21,567 nt of DNA from a virus: the IMG/VR virus record IMGVR_UViG_3300042905_002479, positions 1 to 21,567 of that record; one strand, given 5' to 3'. The notes beneath the pieces are model-generated. The model did no database searches and was not told where the DNA came from. It was given only the letters and a program-made list of their open reading frames with translations. The position numbers were made by a program, and so were the translations under genes. Position 1 is the first letter of the stretch. Every line of letters begins with the position of its first letter. Shown here piece after piece: positions 11,408-19,812 of this stretch.

Positions 11408-11984
11408 ACTTCCAGCAAAAATCGGGAAAATCCAGATTCTCCCCGCCCTGCACCTCAACGGGTAGATGGACGCTCACAGCATTGTAGCATCCGCAAACCC
11501 CGCAAGCTTTAAGCTGTAAGTCATAGGAAGTTTTTCTGGCTCCTGCAATATGTGGAAGCATTCCAGCAATCCCCTTACATCCCCAACATCCAGAAGTGGC
11601 TATTTGATGGGGGCAGGCGGCACAGATCTTGGCTCGGCGCTCCGCCTCTTCTTGGGGGACAAGCTCAAACTTGCCATTGACTGCAAACTGATACATGGCC
11701 CGAACCCAGCGAACAATTTCTCCAAATCCAAGCTTCTGTTTTTCTTGAGAACAAGGAACACAGTTTTCGTTGCCAGCCATTCTGTCACAAAGATTGTTTT
11801 CTATTTGTGACACAAAATCAGTAGGCGGAGTAATTCCTTTGGAAACCAAAAGCTTTTCACAATTATTAACCATGTCCCAAAAGTCTCCACCGTGGACGGG
11901 TTCATTTACAATTGGACATTTAACCCACCAGCCTTGCGGCGGGACACTGGTTTTACGGGAATAGCAGAATCTTGGACTACTCAT
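11385..11984 (-). CDS. Cysteine-rich putative zinc-binding protein, 199 residues
   Basis: ATG 11984 is chosen because GGAG lies about 10 bases upstream and the product starts MSSPRFCYSRKTSVPPQGWW; an ATG at 12005 is an alternative. The N-terminal region ends with VHGGDFWDMVNNC. The middle has LCDRMAGNENCVPCSQEKQK. The C-terminal part holds several pairs: AKICAACPHQ, GCWGCKG, CGVCGCY, with a late FCWKF. At least three CxxC knuckles suggest two zinc sites and a structural or nucleic-acid-binding role. I have seen this arrangement as an uncharacterised phage family. The start overlaps the candidate small terminase by 8 bases, so the two are co-transcribed, and a packaging link is possible. Confidence 0.7.
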   Translation of the reverse strand: MSSPRFCYSRKTSVPPQGWWVKCPIVNEPVHGGDFWDMVNNCEKLLVSKGITPPTDFVSQIENNLCDRMAGNENCVPCSQEKQKLGFGEIVRWVRAMYQFAVNGKFELVPQEEAERRAKICAACPHQIATSGCWGCKGIAGMLPHIAGARKTSYDLQLKACGVCGCYNAVSVHLPVEVQGGENLDFPDFCWKFKQPQSE

Positions 11985-12747
11985 TAACCACAAGCTCCGC
12001 TTCATAGGTTGAGTCTTCGGGAATCTTCATAGATTCCAGTTTGGTGGCGATGTTGATTTGGATGGCATTCTGGGCATTAACCCCTTCAGAGAAGTTGATT
12101 GCAGCAGCTTCGGCCAGCTGTTTAATGTTACGCATCATCCCAAGAGCCTCCATGCCGTCGAGATCTTGCGCGGCATCAGCGGCCTTAACCAAGACTTTAC
12201 CCGTCAGAAACTTGATCGATTTTTTCATAGTTTCCAATGAAGCCGTAATTTCCGACATCAAAGTGGGAACTCCGTCATCCTCCCAAGGGGCGGGGGCCGA
12301 CTCATTGACTAGGCGTTCCCTGCACTGAAACCAACGCTGGGTATCCCGCCAGAGGCAGACTGTGGATTCGCTAACCTTCAGTTCTTCGGCAATATCCCGC
12401 AGGGTGCGCCCCGAACAATACATGGAAAACCCCTTTATGCACTCCATTCTGCGCTTCTTGTCCATCTCCTCCATTTTGGCGGGAGGAACTACTAGTGCTA
12501 CAGGACGTTCTCTATCCCAAGGATAGAGATTCTCTGCTTCGGGATTTTCCTGCCAGACCTTCGCATAATCATCCCACTTCTCGCTGTAGATCAGCTTCTC
12601 AAGAGTGGGTTTGTGCTTGGTATCCAAGGCTTGCATGACTTCTGGCATCTTTCGTCCAGCGGCATACAAACGAAATGCATTCTGCTTTTTGAGGCGGTTT
12701 TCGGGGCTGTCCCAATCACGTTCTGCAACCTTGCGCTTTTTCTCCAT
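11977..12747 (-). CDS. Candidate terminase small subunit (two helix-turn-helix regions)
   Basis: A 256-residue protein. An N-terminal helical/HTH region (residues about 20-60, FRLYAAGRKMPEVMQAL) is followed by a clear helix-turn-helix at about 108-137 (YCSGRTLRDIAEELKVSEST, then VCLWRDTQRW). A long helical region (about 163-235, GVPTLMSEITASLETMKKSI; DAAQDLDGMEALGMMRNIKQ) looks like an oligomerisation core, and the C-terminus is acidic. DNA-binding HTH plus oligomerisation helices plus adjacency to the large terminase fit a small terminase subunit, which recognises packaging sites as a ring. It is divergent from the large subunit, with only 28 bases between starts, which is unusual. A transcription regulator is the main alternative. 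Confidence 0.5.
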   Translation of the reverse strand: MEKKRKVAERDWDSPENRLKKQNAFRLYAAGRKMPEVMQALDTKHKPTLEKLIYSEKWDDYAKVWQENPEAENLYPWDRERPVALVVPPAKMEEMDKKRRMECIKGFSMYCSGRTLRDIAEELKVSESTVCLWRDTQRWFQCRERLVNESAPAPWEDDGVPTLMSEITASLETMKKSIKFLTGKVLVKAADAAQDLDGMEALGMMRNIKQLAEAAAINFSEGVNAQNAIQINIATKLESMKIPEDSTYEAELVVNE

Positions 12748-12775
12748 TGCGATTAGTGTAGTATAAATTTCATAA

Positions 12776-14617
12776 ATGGCAACAGTTGATCAAGGCGTAG
12801 AGAAATACGGGAGGTTGTGGCTACCCAAAGACGGACAGGCGATTACGCCGATCCGTATTGAGATGGATGCATTCTTGCAAGGGTTGACGCCCGAAGAAGG
12901 AGGTTTAGGAAAAGCCCGTCATTACCGAAACATCGTTTCAGCTATATGGCCCACTTTCCAATGGCACAGGTGGGCGGAATTAGCTGCACAGGCATTCTGT
13001 AACACTGTTCACGAAGTAGACGAAGTAACGGGCAATCGATTTGTCAGAAGTGTGACGGGTCTCGCGGGCGGCACCGACTCTGGCAAGTCTTACGGCATGG
13101 CGGCATTTGCGCTAGTCAACTGGTTCTGCGACCCGATCAATACAATGTGCATTGTGGTCTCTACGAGCAAAATAGACGCCAAGCAGCGTATTTGGGCAGC
13201 ACTGGTCAAGATGTATCGCGAAGCCCGAAACATGGGACTGGCCTCTGGCAGGCTTATTGAATCCATGGATATCATCAAGCTATCGGATGAAGAGGGGGCT
13301 ATTATCGATCCCGAAACAGGGGTAAGTGATGCGTCATCAATCATGCTCCTCGCGGCTGGCGACGAATACAAAGATGACGCCCAGAAACGACTTCAAGGTA
13401 AGAAGAATCGTCGTATCGTTTTGATAATCGATGAGTTACAAGACTGTTCGCCTTCCGTGATATCTCAGGCGGTGTGGGGATTCAAGGGCGCTCAAGAACT
13501 ATATATTGTCGGCGCAGGTAACCCATCCTCCATCTTCGACCCCCACGGGAAGTTCTGTGAACCTATCAAAGGATGGATGAGCGTGGATGAGGAAACCCCG
13601 AACTGGAAGATACGGGTAGCTGGTATTGAAGGTGTTTGTATTCGATTTGACTCTGAAAAAGACAACCCCAACCAACAGTCGTTCGATGCTGGAAAGGGAC
13701 TCCGCTACCCATTCCTGCCCAAGCCTAACGATGTGGCATTGGCCAAAAAGGAACTCGGAGAGCTAAATCCGCAGTATTGGAGAAAGTTTCGGGGCTTCTG
13801 GCCTCCTGCTGATGCTGATGACTCTACGATTGTCTCTGATATCCTTTTGGCCCGCCATGGAGCGTTAGACAAGCCGATCTGGGATGGAACCCCGAAAGAT
13901 ATTGCTGGAATCGACCCAAGCTATACAGAAGGGGGCGATAGGTTTGTCTTCACCCACCTCAAGTATGGCAAGCTGATCAGTGGTAAATGGGCGATAGCCG
14001 TCGAAAAACAGTATGTCCTTAACCGAAGGGCTGGATCTCAAGAAGATTTTCAATACGAGATGATCCAGCAAATCCACGACCTCTCTCTCAAATTGGGAAT
14101 ACCGAATCAATGGATGGGAGTGGACGCTTCGGCGGGTGGTATCTTCTGGTCAATCGGTGAACGGGAACTCCTAAAGGGTTGGCATGCAGTGAGTTTTGCA
14201 GGAGCGGCATCAGATTTACCCGTGAGCGCCCAATATGCCATGAGGAACGAAGTTACAGGAAAGCCCCAAGTCGGCAAGGAATTGTTCCACAACATGGCCA
14301 GCGAACTGTGCTTCGCCGCTCGCTACTTCCTAGAATGTGAACAACTCAAGGGCATTGGCCCCGATCTGGCATGGGAGATGACCCAAAGGAAGTATGTGCG
14401 CCGAACCAGAAAGATTATCATTGAGTCCAAGACCGACATGAAAAAACGGATAGGAAAGTCCCCCGACTTATTTGACTCATTTGCCGTAGGATTGTTTGTC
14501 GCCCGTAAAGTCTTTGGAGCCATGGCTGGATCGGAAGCGATAGAAGAAAAGAAACGGCTTAATAAAGAAACCTTCAAGAAACTTAAACAAGCCTTGACTA
14601 TAAAGAAGAATTGGTAG
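12776..14617 (+). CDS. Terminase large subunit (ATPase and nuclease)
   Basis: A 613-residue DNA-packaging motor protein. Walker A is GGTDSGKS (residues 98-105), Walker B is IVLIIDE with Asp219-Glu220, and the coupling motif region is VGAGNPSS (245-252). The C-terminal RNase H-fold nuclease has Asp380 (AGIDPSYTEGGDRF), Asp450 (GVDASAGG) and Asp567 (SPDLFDSFAVG). It cuts concatemeric DNA and drives it into the prohead. The length is at the upper end for the family. The intergenic space to the divergent upstream gene is 28 AT-rich bases with TATAAAT and no Shine-Dalgarno site. Unusually, a tail-fibre module follows directly, not a portal gene. Confidence 0.95.
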   Translation: MATVDQGVEKYGRLWLPKDGQAITPIRIEMDAFLQGLTPEEGGLGKARHYRNIVSAIWPTFQWHRWAELAAQAFCNTVHEVDEVTGNRFVRSVTGLAGGTDSGKSYGMAAFALVNWFCDPINTMCIVVSTSKIDAKQRIWAALVKMYREARNMGLASGRLIESMDIIKLSDEEGAIIDPETGVSDASSIMLLAAGDEYKDDAQKRLQGKKNRRIVLIIDELQDCSPSVISQAVWGFKGAQELYIVGAGNPSSIFDPHGKFCEPIKGWMSVDEETPNWKIRVAGIEGVCIRFDSEKDNPNQQSFDAGKGLRYPFLPKPNDVALAKKELGELNPQYWRKFRGFWPPADADDSTIVSDILLARHGALDKPIWDGTPKDIAGIDPSYTEGGDRFVFTHLKYGKLISGKWAIAVEKQYVLNRRAGSQEDFQYEMIQQIHDLSLKLGIPNQWMGVDASAGGIFWSIGERELLKGWHAVSFAGAASDLPVSAQYAMRNEVTGKPQVGKELFHNMASELCFAARYFLECEQLKGIGPDLAWEMTQRKYVRRTRKIIIESKTDMKKRIGKSPDLFDSFAVGLFVARKVFGAMAGSEAIEEKKRLNKETFKKLKQALTIKKNW

Positions 14618-14633
14618 ATTCTATTTGCCATTT

Positions 14634-14996
14634 ATGGCTCAACTACCGATTGCGGAAGCTGACATCTGTATATTTCAAGGTGCCACCTTTAACCAGACCT
14701 TATTCTATGAGACGGGCGAACCTTCGGCTCCCGTCAACCTTGCGGGTTATACAGCCAAGATGCACATCAGGTCAAAGCCCGAATCCAAGGCACTAATTCT
14801 TGAATTGTCTACAACCAATGGTAGAATCGTCTTGAATGAAACTACAGGATCTATTAGACTTTTTATTTCGGCGTCCGACACGGCGTCACTCTCGGTCTGT
14901 GATAAAGCCGTATATGACCTTGAGCTTACAACAGGGGCCATCACAACCCGAATCCTACAAGGTAATGTTATCATTTCACCAGAGGTTACCCGCTAA
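14634..14996 (+). CDS. Small beta-sandwich virion-associated protein, paralogue 1
   Basis: ATG 14634 gives 120 residues. The sequence follows a pattern seen in phage fibre/baseplate modules: an N-terminal IFQGATFNQTLFYETGE, then VNLAGYTAKMHIRSK, a GSIRLFISASDTASLSVCDK strand-loop, VYDLELTTG and a terminal QGNVIISPEVTR. The same pattern recurs in the gene at 17272-17640. It is probably a receptor-binding or adaptor domain placed next to fibres, similar to BppU-type N-terminal domains; assignment is by pattern. It follows the terminase gene by 16 bases and abuts the next gene (TAA then ATG). Confidence 0.6.
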   Translation: MAQLPIAEADICIFQGATFNQTLFYETGEPSAPVNLAGYTAKMHIRSKPESKALILELSTTNGRIVLNETTGSIRLFISASDTASLSVCDKAVYDLELTTGAITTRILQGNVIISPEVTR

Positions 14997-15320
14997 ATGA
15001 GCAAGATCTGTATCCCAATCCCATCCAGCAGTGTTATCGGTGTGTCCTCATCTCCGATTACCACTCCAAGTATTAACATTCTTCGCGTCGAGCCATCAAT
15101 TACGGGACTTACTGGTGGAACGGCGACAGACCTTGATTCTTTAAATACCGTTAGCGGAACCTATGCGGTGGGTATTGTGGTATTTGTTGTCATCGGTGGA
15201 GTTCCAGCAATCTATCAACTAACCAACGGAACTGACACTGAAAACGATCCATTTGTTATCCGTCCTAATGATTATGATAGCCAAACTGGAACAAAACGAG
15301 TTTGGAAACGACTAATGTAA
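14997..15320 (+). CDS. Hypothetical virion-associated protein, 107 residues
   Basis: ATG 14997 follows the previous stop without a gap. The protein is Ser/Thr/Ile-rich at the N-terminus (SKICIPIPSSSVIGVSSSPI). It has a GTATDLDSLNTVSGTYAVGI strand region and a C-terminal YQLTNGTDTENDPFVIRPND stretch. The part from about residue 40 on resembles a fibre-shaft or attachment domain in which a parameter such as a value range is displayed on the particle surface. No signal peptide. It ends 2 bases before the start of the large fibre gene. Confidence 0.6.
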   Translation: MSKICIPIPSSSVIGVSSSPITTPSINILRVEPSITGLTGGTATDLDSLNTVSGTYAVGIVVFVVIGGVPAIYQLTNGTDTENDPFVIRPNDYDSQTGTKRVWKRLM

Positions 15321-15322
15321 CA

Positions 15323-17275
15323 ATGAAATATATTCTCTCACTTATTATCAGTGGAGCCTTGGTTGTTTCGGGCTTCGGGCAAACTCGGAACGTTCTTGTA
15401 GGAACCAATAATGCCGTAGTCCAACCCACCAACTTTTGGAGTGCTGATGCTTCCAATGCTCGCACGGGACTTGGATTGGGGACAGCGGCCACCAGTTCGG
15501 TATCAGCATTTCAGCCCTCTTCTTCCACGCTTTCCAATTTAGCGACTGGTAATGGCGGGGCATTGAGCAACCTTCAGGCCACAAATCTTGTTGGAATTAT
15601 TCCTGCATCTAATATCTCCACAGTCACATTCACCAACATTGGGGGAACGCTTGCTATTTCCAGTGGCGGCACAGGAGCGACTAATGCAGTCAATGCTCGT
15701 CAGAATCTTGGTTCCACAATAGTTGGCGATGCTGTGTTTATTGCCACAAACGCAGCAGCGGCTAGAACTGCAATTGGCGCTTTGGCAACAGATGGAAATG
15801 CCATTAATCTTACAAATTTTCCTTCAACCCTCCTTCGCATAAACGGCAATGGGGCGGGGCTTACGAATCTTACAGCCGAGAGTATCACGGGCGCTGTGTC
15901 CATTGCCAAGGGAGGCACTGGAGCCACTAACGCCGCAACAGCAAGAAGTGGTCTTGGTCTCGGCTGGTCTGCCCTCACCAACATTAATTCAACTAATTTC
16001 AGAACGGATATCGGGCTTGGTAGTGAAGGTTCTGTTGTATTTTCAAACCTGTCATTATCCAACGGGACCGCAACAAATCCTGCCCTTGCTATTGGTTCCG
16101 CAAATCGTGGATTCTTCGCAACCTCTGGGCCAGAAAGGATTGGTGTTGCCGTTGGTGGAAGCAATGTTGCTTCATTTTTCTCTACACAATTTGAGGTGTC
16201 TACATCATTAGCCACCGCTTCAAATGCTACAGTATCTGGCAACCTTATTTTGGGTGGCCCTGTTTCATTTATTGGAGCAGAGATAAGCGCCAACATTGCG
16301 ACTACTCGTACAAACCTCGGCCTCGGTGCAACTTGGCTGACCAACACCAACACGGCAGGATTCAACACCTCTCTCTATGGCAGCGGAACCAATCCCGTTT
16401 TATACAATACCAATGGAGAAGTAGTAAGCCCTACCAATTTCTGGGCAGTAGCCCCGATATCCACAACTGTCCAATATCAGACAAACGTTACTGGAACATC
16501 AACAAATGCCGCCACAAATAGCCGCAACCTATTCTTGTTCAGCCTTTCTCCTTCGGTTGGAGTAACTAATGTTACGAACATTGTGACGTTACCAACGAAC
16601 CCTGCAACCACATTTGAAGGAGATAGAGCTACTATTACCCATCTTGCCAATTCAACCAATGCAGTGACGGCCATTAGGCAATTGGGCGCGGCAACCAACC
16701 TAATCACACTCAACCAGCTTGATGAAACGGTTCTATTGATGTATCGCAGCGGAGCATGGAGATTGGCCGACAATATCTCTTACATTGAGCCTATCTATTT
16801 TTCGGGAACCAACGCAGCAGCCAATGCGGCGGCAAGTAGGACGAATTTGGGATTGGGAGAAAATGCAATTGTAAAATTTGAAGAAATTAATGCAAAATTA
16901 TACGCTGGTTCTGGAACAAATATCGTTTTTAGTTCCGCAATATTTTTTGATGATATTGATTCACAAAATATTGTCGAGCAGACCCGCACCAATCTTGGCA
17001 TCCCCCTCCCTGCCCTCACCAACACCAACAATGCCAATTTCCGCAATGCCATAGAACTCGGAGCCACTAACAACGTCTCCTTCTCCAATGTCACGGCATC
17101 TGGAACTCTGACAGCTACTGGCACTGTGACGGCAACCACCAATCTTGTGGTTAATGGGTTTGTAGACTTCTCCACCAACCACACCAACTCAAACCCCGCA
17201 ACCAGCAACCAGATCAATGACTTCATTGAGATTCGTGTTGGAACCAACCAATTCTGGCTACCAGTTTACAAATGA
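15323..17275 (+). CDS. Large tail-fibre-like protein with signal peptide, 650 residues
   Basis: ATG 15323 is preferred over a TTG at 15302. The protein starts MKYILSLIISGALVVSGFGQ, a signal peptide. The rest is Asn/Thr/Ala/Gly-rich and carries repeats typical of phage fibres: GGTGATNA twice (nt about 15666 and 15915) and A/T-R-T-N-L-G-L(G) copies across the chain (NARTGLGLG, ATARSGLGLG, TTRTNLGLG, AASRTNLGLG, EQTRTNLGI). LTN(T/I)N(T/S)xxF linkers also repeat. These motifs form trimeric beta-structured shafts. It would mediate host recognition. The signal peptide is odd for a virion protein assembled in the cytoplasm. It is flanked by the two related beta-sandwich genes. Its stop overlaps the next start (ATGA). 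Confidence 0.75.
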   Translation: MKYILSLIISGALVVSGFGQTRNVLVGTNNAVVQPTNFWSADASNARTGLGLGTAATSSVSAFQPSSSTLSNLATGNGGALSNLQATNLVGIIPASNISTVTFTNIGGTLAISSGGTGATNAVNARQNLGSTIVGDAVFIATNAAAARTAIGALATDGNAINLTNFPSTLLRINGNGAGLTNLTAESITGAVSIAKGGTGATNAATARSGLGLGWSALTNINSTNFRTDIGLGSEGSVVFSNLSLSNGTATNPALAIGSANRGFFATSGPERIGVAVGGSNVASFFSTQFEVSTSLATASNATVSGNLILGGPVSFIGAEISANIATTRTNLGLGATWLTNTNTAGFNTSLYGSGTNPVLYNTNGEVVSPTNFWAVAPISTTVQYQTNVTGTSTNAATNSRNLFLFSLSPSVGVTNVTNIVTLPTNPATTFEGDRATITHLANSTNAVTAIRQLGAATNLITLNQLDETVLLMYRSGAWRLADNISYIEPIYFSGTNAAANAAASRTNLGLGENAIVKFEEINAKLYAGSGTNIVFSSAIFFDDIDSQNIVEQTRTNLGIPLPALTNTNNANFRNAIELGATNNVSFSNVTASGTLTATGTVTATTNLVVNGFVDFSTNHTNSNPATSNQINDFIEIRVGTNQFWLPVYK

Positions 17276-17640
17276 CCAACTACTGGAGACTTGAGAGGGA
17301 TATTGATATCGTCCAAGGAAAAACTTGGACGGCGAAGTTTCGTTATCTGACCAAGTCTTGTAAGGGGAAGTCTAATGTCCCAGTCAATCTTTCGGGCTAC
17401 GGGGCCAACATGGTCATCCGTGAGTGCGCCAAGGATAGTGCTACTTTGCTCACATTGACCTCTGGAAGCGGGATTACATTGGGCGGAAGCGCGGGCACCA
17501 TCGAAATCGAAATCACCGCCACACAGGCCGCAAACCTCACAGCAGGCGACAACGTCTACGAAATCGAACTCTACCTCGGCTACACCTATATCGCATTTGC
17601 CACGGGTAAGGCCAAAGTCTATCAGGAGATCGCCCGATGA
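17272..17640 (+). CDS. Small beta-sandwich virion-associated protein, paralogue 2
   Basis: A 122-residue protein with the same layout as the 14634 gene: DIVQGKTWTAKFRYLTKS, VNLSGYGANMVIRE, then GTIEIEITATQAANLTAGDN, VYEIELYLG and a terminal KAKVYQEIAR. Both share Q-G-x-T/(K)-W/F, V-N-L-(A/S)-G-Y-x-A-x-M-x-I-R and (V)Y-(D/E)-(L/I)-E-L, so they are probably diverged copies, one before and one after the signal-peptide fibre. Likely a fibre adaptor or receptor-binding module. It is joined by four-base overlaps to the genes on both sides. Confidence 0.65.
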   Translation: MTNYWRLERDIDIVQGKTWTAKFRYLTKSCKGKSNVPVNLSGYGANMVIRECAKDSATLLTLTSGSGITLGGSAGTIEIEITATQAANLTAGDNVYEIELYLGYTYIAFATGKAKVYQEIAR

Positions 17641-19472
17641 GCCAAGAGGTCATTGAGATCACAGAGAGGGAGATTGAGGTTATTGAGGTGGTGGAGCGGG
17701 GTCCGTTGGGACCAGTCGGCCCGCAGGCAAATATTAACTATACGGTAGTCTCTAGTCCTCAGACGCTCTCTAACTCGCAGAACATCGCAGCCGATACTTC
17801 AGGAGGGGCGTTTACTCTTACGCTACCCGCAAGCCCGAATGCTGGTGATTCCATTGATATCTTCGACTACTCGGAGACCTTCGACACTAATCCACTGACC
17901 ATCTCCCGAAACGGACAAAGAATCGAAAGTCTGGAAGAAAATCTTATCTGTAACGTCGAGGGAGCCTACTTCACGATGATCTATACGGGGGCGACCCGTG
18001 GATGGCAGATCCTTCCGCGCTATGGCACTTCTGGAGGAGGAGGAGAGTCTATCCTTACTAATCAGGGTGATACCCTCTATCGCGGGGCGCTAGTCAACGA
18101 ACGCCTGCCAATCGGCACGGCGGGACAGATCCTCAAAGTAAACAGCGGAGCCACTGCACCCGAATGGGGAGCAGCCCCCGCGACTGGCGTAACCAGCGTC
18201 ACGGGAACCGCCCCCATCGCTTCTTCTGGTGGGGCAACCCCCGCAATCAGCATCAGCGCGGCCACTACTTCGGCGGCTGGTAGCATGAGCAGTGCGGATA
18301 AAACGAAGCTGGACGGGATCGCGGCCAACGCCAATAACTACGCCCACCCCAATCATAGTGGAGATGTAACCAGTGTCGGAGACGGGGCGACCACGATAGC
18401 TAATGATGCGGTCACCAACGCCAAGCTGGCCAACATGGCGACTGCCACGATCAAAGGACGGGCCACCGCAGGCACAGGCGACCCCGAAGACCTAAGTGCT
18501 AGTAGTGTAAGGACGCTCCTAAATACAGACCAAGTCAGTGACGCCCGCACGCCAACCAGCCACAACCACGGCAACCTAACCAACGACGGAAAAGTCGGCA
18601 CCACCGCCAACCTCCCGCTCAAAACGGGCACGAACGGCGTAGTCGAGGCGGGGGCATTCGGCACGGCGGCAGGGAGCTTTTGCGAGGGCAATGATGCGCG
18701 GCTTTCGGATGACCGCGACCCGAATCTTCATGCCGCAAGTCACCTCCCCGAAGGCGCGGATGAGCTTTTTGATCAGTCGTTGAATACGTACGATAGCCCG
18801 CAGTTCAATAGTCTCACAGTCGGAGCATTAAGTGCCACATCAATTGAGAGCGTGCCCGCCATCATCTTAAAAGATAATCAAGATTTCACAGCAAGCATAA
18901 TTGCTGGCGAAGATATTTTAACAGGCGAGCAAACTTACCAAGTGCCCAATGCGAGCGGCACCCTCGCCCTCCAAGGAGCCATCACCACATCTGGCCTCAC
19001 CCAAGCCACCGCAAGAATTTTAGGCCGCACGACCGCGAGCACAGGTGCCATCGAGGAGATCACAATCGGCTCGGGCTTGAGCCTTTCGGCGGGGGAGCTT
19101 TCTTCCACAGTCAGCGCGGGCATCCCTGCAACCCTCCTCGACGCCAAAGGCGACCTCATCGTGGCTTCGGCAGCAGACACCGTAGCGCGGCTCCCCGTGG
19201 GCGGCACGAACGGCCATGTGCTGACAGTCGATTCGGCGGAAACGCTGGGCGTGAAGTGGGCGGCGGCGGCAGGAGGAGTCGGCGGCGGAGAAGTCCGCAG
19301 CGATTTCGTCAGCCCTTACACCTACACGGGCCTCGCAGACGCAGGCACCAGCGAATCGACCGCAAGCTGGCTAATCCGCCGCAGCGAGTTTGACGCGGGC
19401 GGCAGCTTCGTCGCCACGCTCACCGCATCCGCCGTCCAGTGGGCTAATCGCCTGACAGCATCTTACGCTTAA
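17637..19472 (+). CDS. Large tail-fibre protein, 611 residues
   Basis: The N-terminus begins with a short acidic region and a mini collagen-like run (GPLGPVGP). A first domain holds IAADTSGGAFTLTLPASPNA. Later regions contain a repeated module, GDTLYRGALVNERLPIGTAG and GDLIVASAADTVARLPVGGT, each followed by a G-x-(I/V)-L-x-V strand and a conserved W (PEWGA; VKWAA). The chain also has SADKTKLDGIAANANNY and SHNHGNLTNDGKVG, classical fibre motifs. No signal peptide, unlike the previous fibre. It ends with a Gly/Ala/Ser-rich tip. A patch near 18830-18940 is AT-richer than the rest, suggesting mosaic assembly. Likely part of the host-recognition apparatus. Confidence 0.8.
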   Translation: MSQEVIEITEREIEVIEVVERGPLGPVGPQANINYTVVSSPQTLSNSQNIAADTSGGAFTLTLPASPNAGDSIDIFDYSETFDTNPLTISRNGQRIESLEENLICNVEGAYFTMIYTGATRGWQILPRYGTSGGGGESILTNQGDTLYRGALVNERLPIGTAGQILKVNSGATAPEWGAAPATGVTSVTGTAPIASSGGATPAISISAATTSAAGSMSSADKTKLDGIAANANNYAHPNHSGDVTSVGDGATTIANDAVTNAKLANMATATIKGRATAGTGDPEDLSASSVRTLLNTDQVSDARTPTSHNHGNLTNDGKVGTTANLPLKTGTNGVVEAGAFGTAAGSFCEGNDARLSDDRDPNLHAASHLPEGADELFDQSLNTYDSPQFNSLTVGALSATSIESVPAIILKDNQDFTASIIAGEDILTGEQTYQVPNASGTLALQGAITTSGLTQATARILGRTTASTGAIEEITIGSGLSLSAGELSSTVSAGIPATLLDAKGDLIVASAADTVARLPVGGTNGHVLTVDSAETLGVKWAAAAGGVGGGEVRSDFVSPYTYTGLADAGTSESTASWLIRRSEFDAGGSFVATLTASAVQWANRLTASYA

Positions 19473-19491
19473 CAACTAACCAAACAAAACT

Positions 19492-19809
19492 ATGATCGCT
19501 ACCAATCCTCTCGCAATCGACGGCCAGACCTACGACCGCTGGTCGCTCAACCTCGCCATCACGGGCAAATACAAGGCAGACGGCTCGCCCGATGCGTCGA
19601 TTGCGATGCGCCTTATCCCCACGCGCATAGCGCCCGCGACCACCGACGAAGAAGGCAACGCCGTTCTCGCCCAAACCGTCACCGCCGACAGCAATGCCAT
19701 CGGCATCCTGCGCGGGTATCTCTCGGAGGTTAATGACCCCGCCGAAGCCGCTTGCGTCTCGGCCATCACCACCGCGTTGCAAACCTTCATCGCCGCCAAG
19801 GGGTTGTAA
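19492..19809 (+). CDS. Hypothetical structural protein, 105 residues
   Basis: ATG 19492 follows an A-rich, Shine-Dalgarno-free leader. The protein contains IDGQTYDRWSLNLAITGKYK, SPDASIAMRLIPTRIAP and a C-terminal helical region (AEAACVSAITTALQTFIAAK). No family is recognised; it sits between a fibre and a solenoid protein and is likely part of the same particle-surface module. The 19-base gap before it shows no promoter. Confidence 0.65.
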   Translation: MIATNPLAIDGQTYDRWSLNLAITGKYKADGSPDASIAMRLIPTRIAPATTDEEGNAVLAQTVTADSNAIGILRGYLSEVNDPAEAACVSAITTALQTFIAAKGL

Positions 19810-19812
19810 GTC

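Noticed and set aside
12748-12775. Divergent sigma-70 promoter pair between the terminase genes
   Set aside because: Only TATAAAT is visible; no -35 at suitable spacing was found on either strand within or near the 28 bases.
15700-16368. 222-residue minus-strand frame opposite the fibre gene
   Set aside because: Its Val/Ala/Pro-rich composition is what antisense reading of an Asn/Thr/Gly repeat protein gives; no start context or domain.
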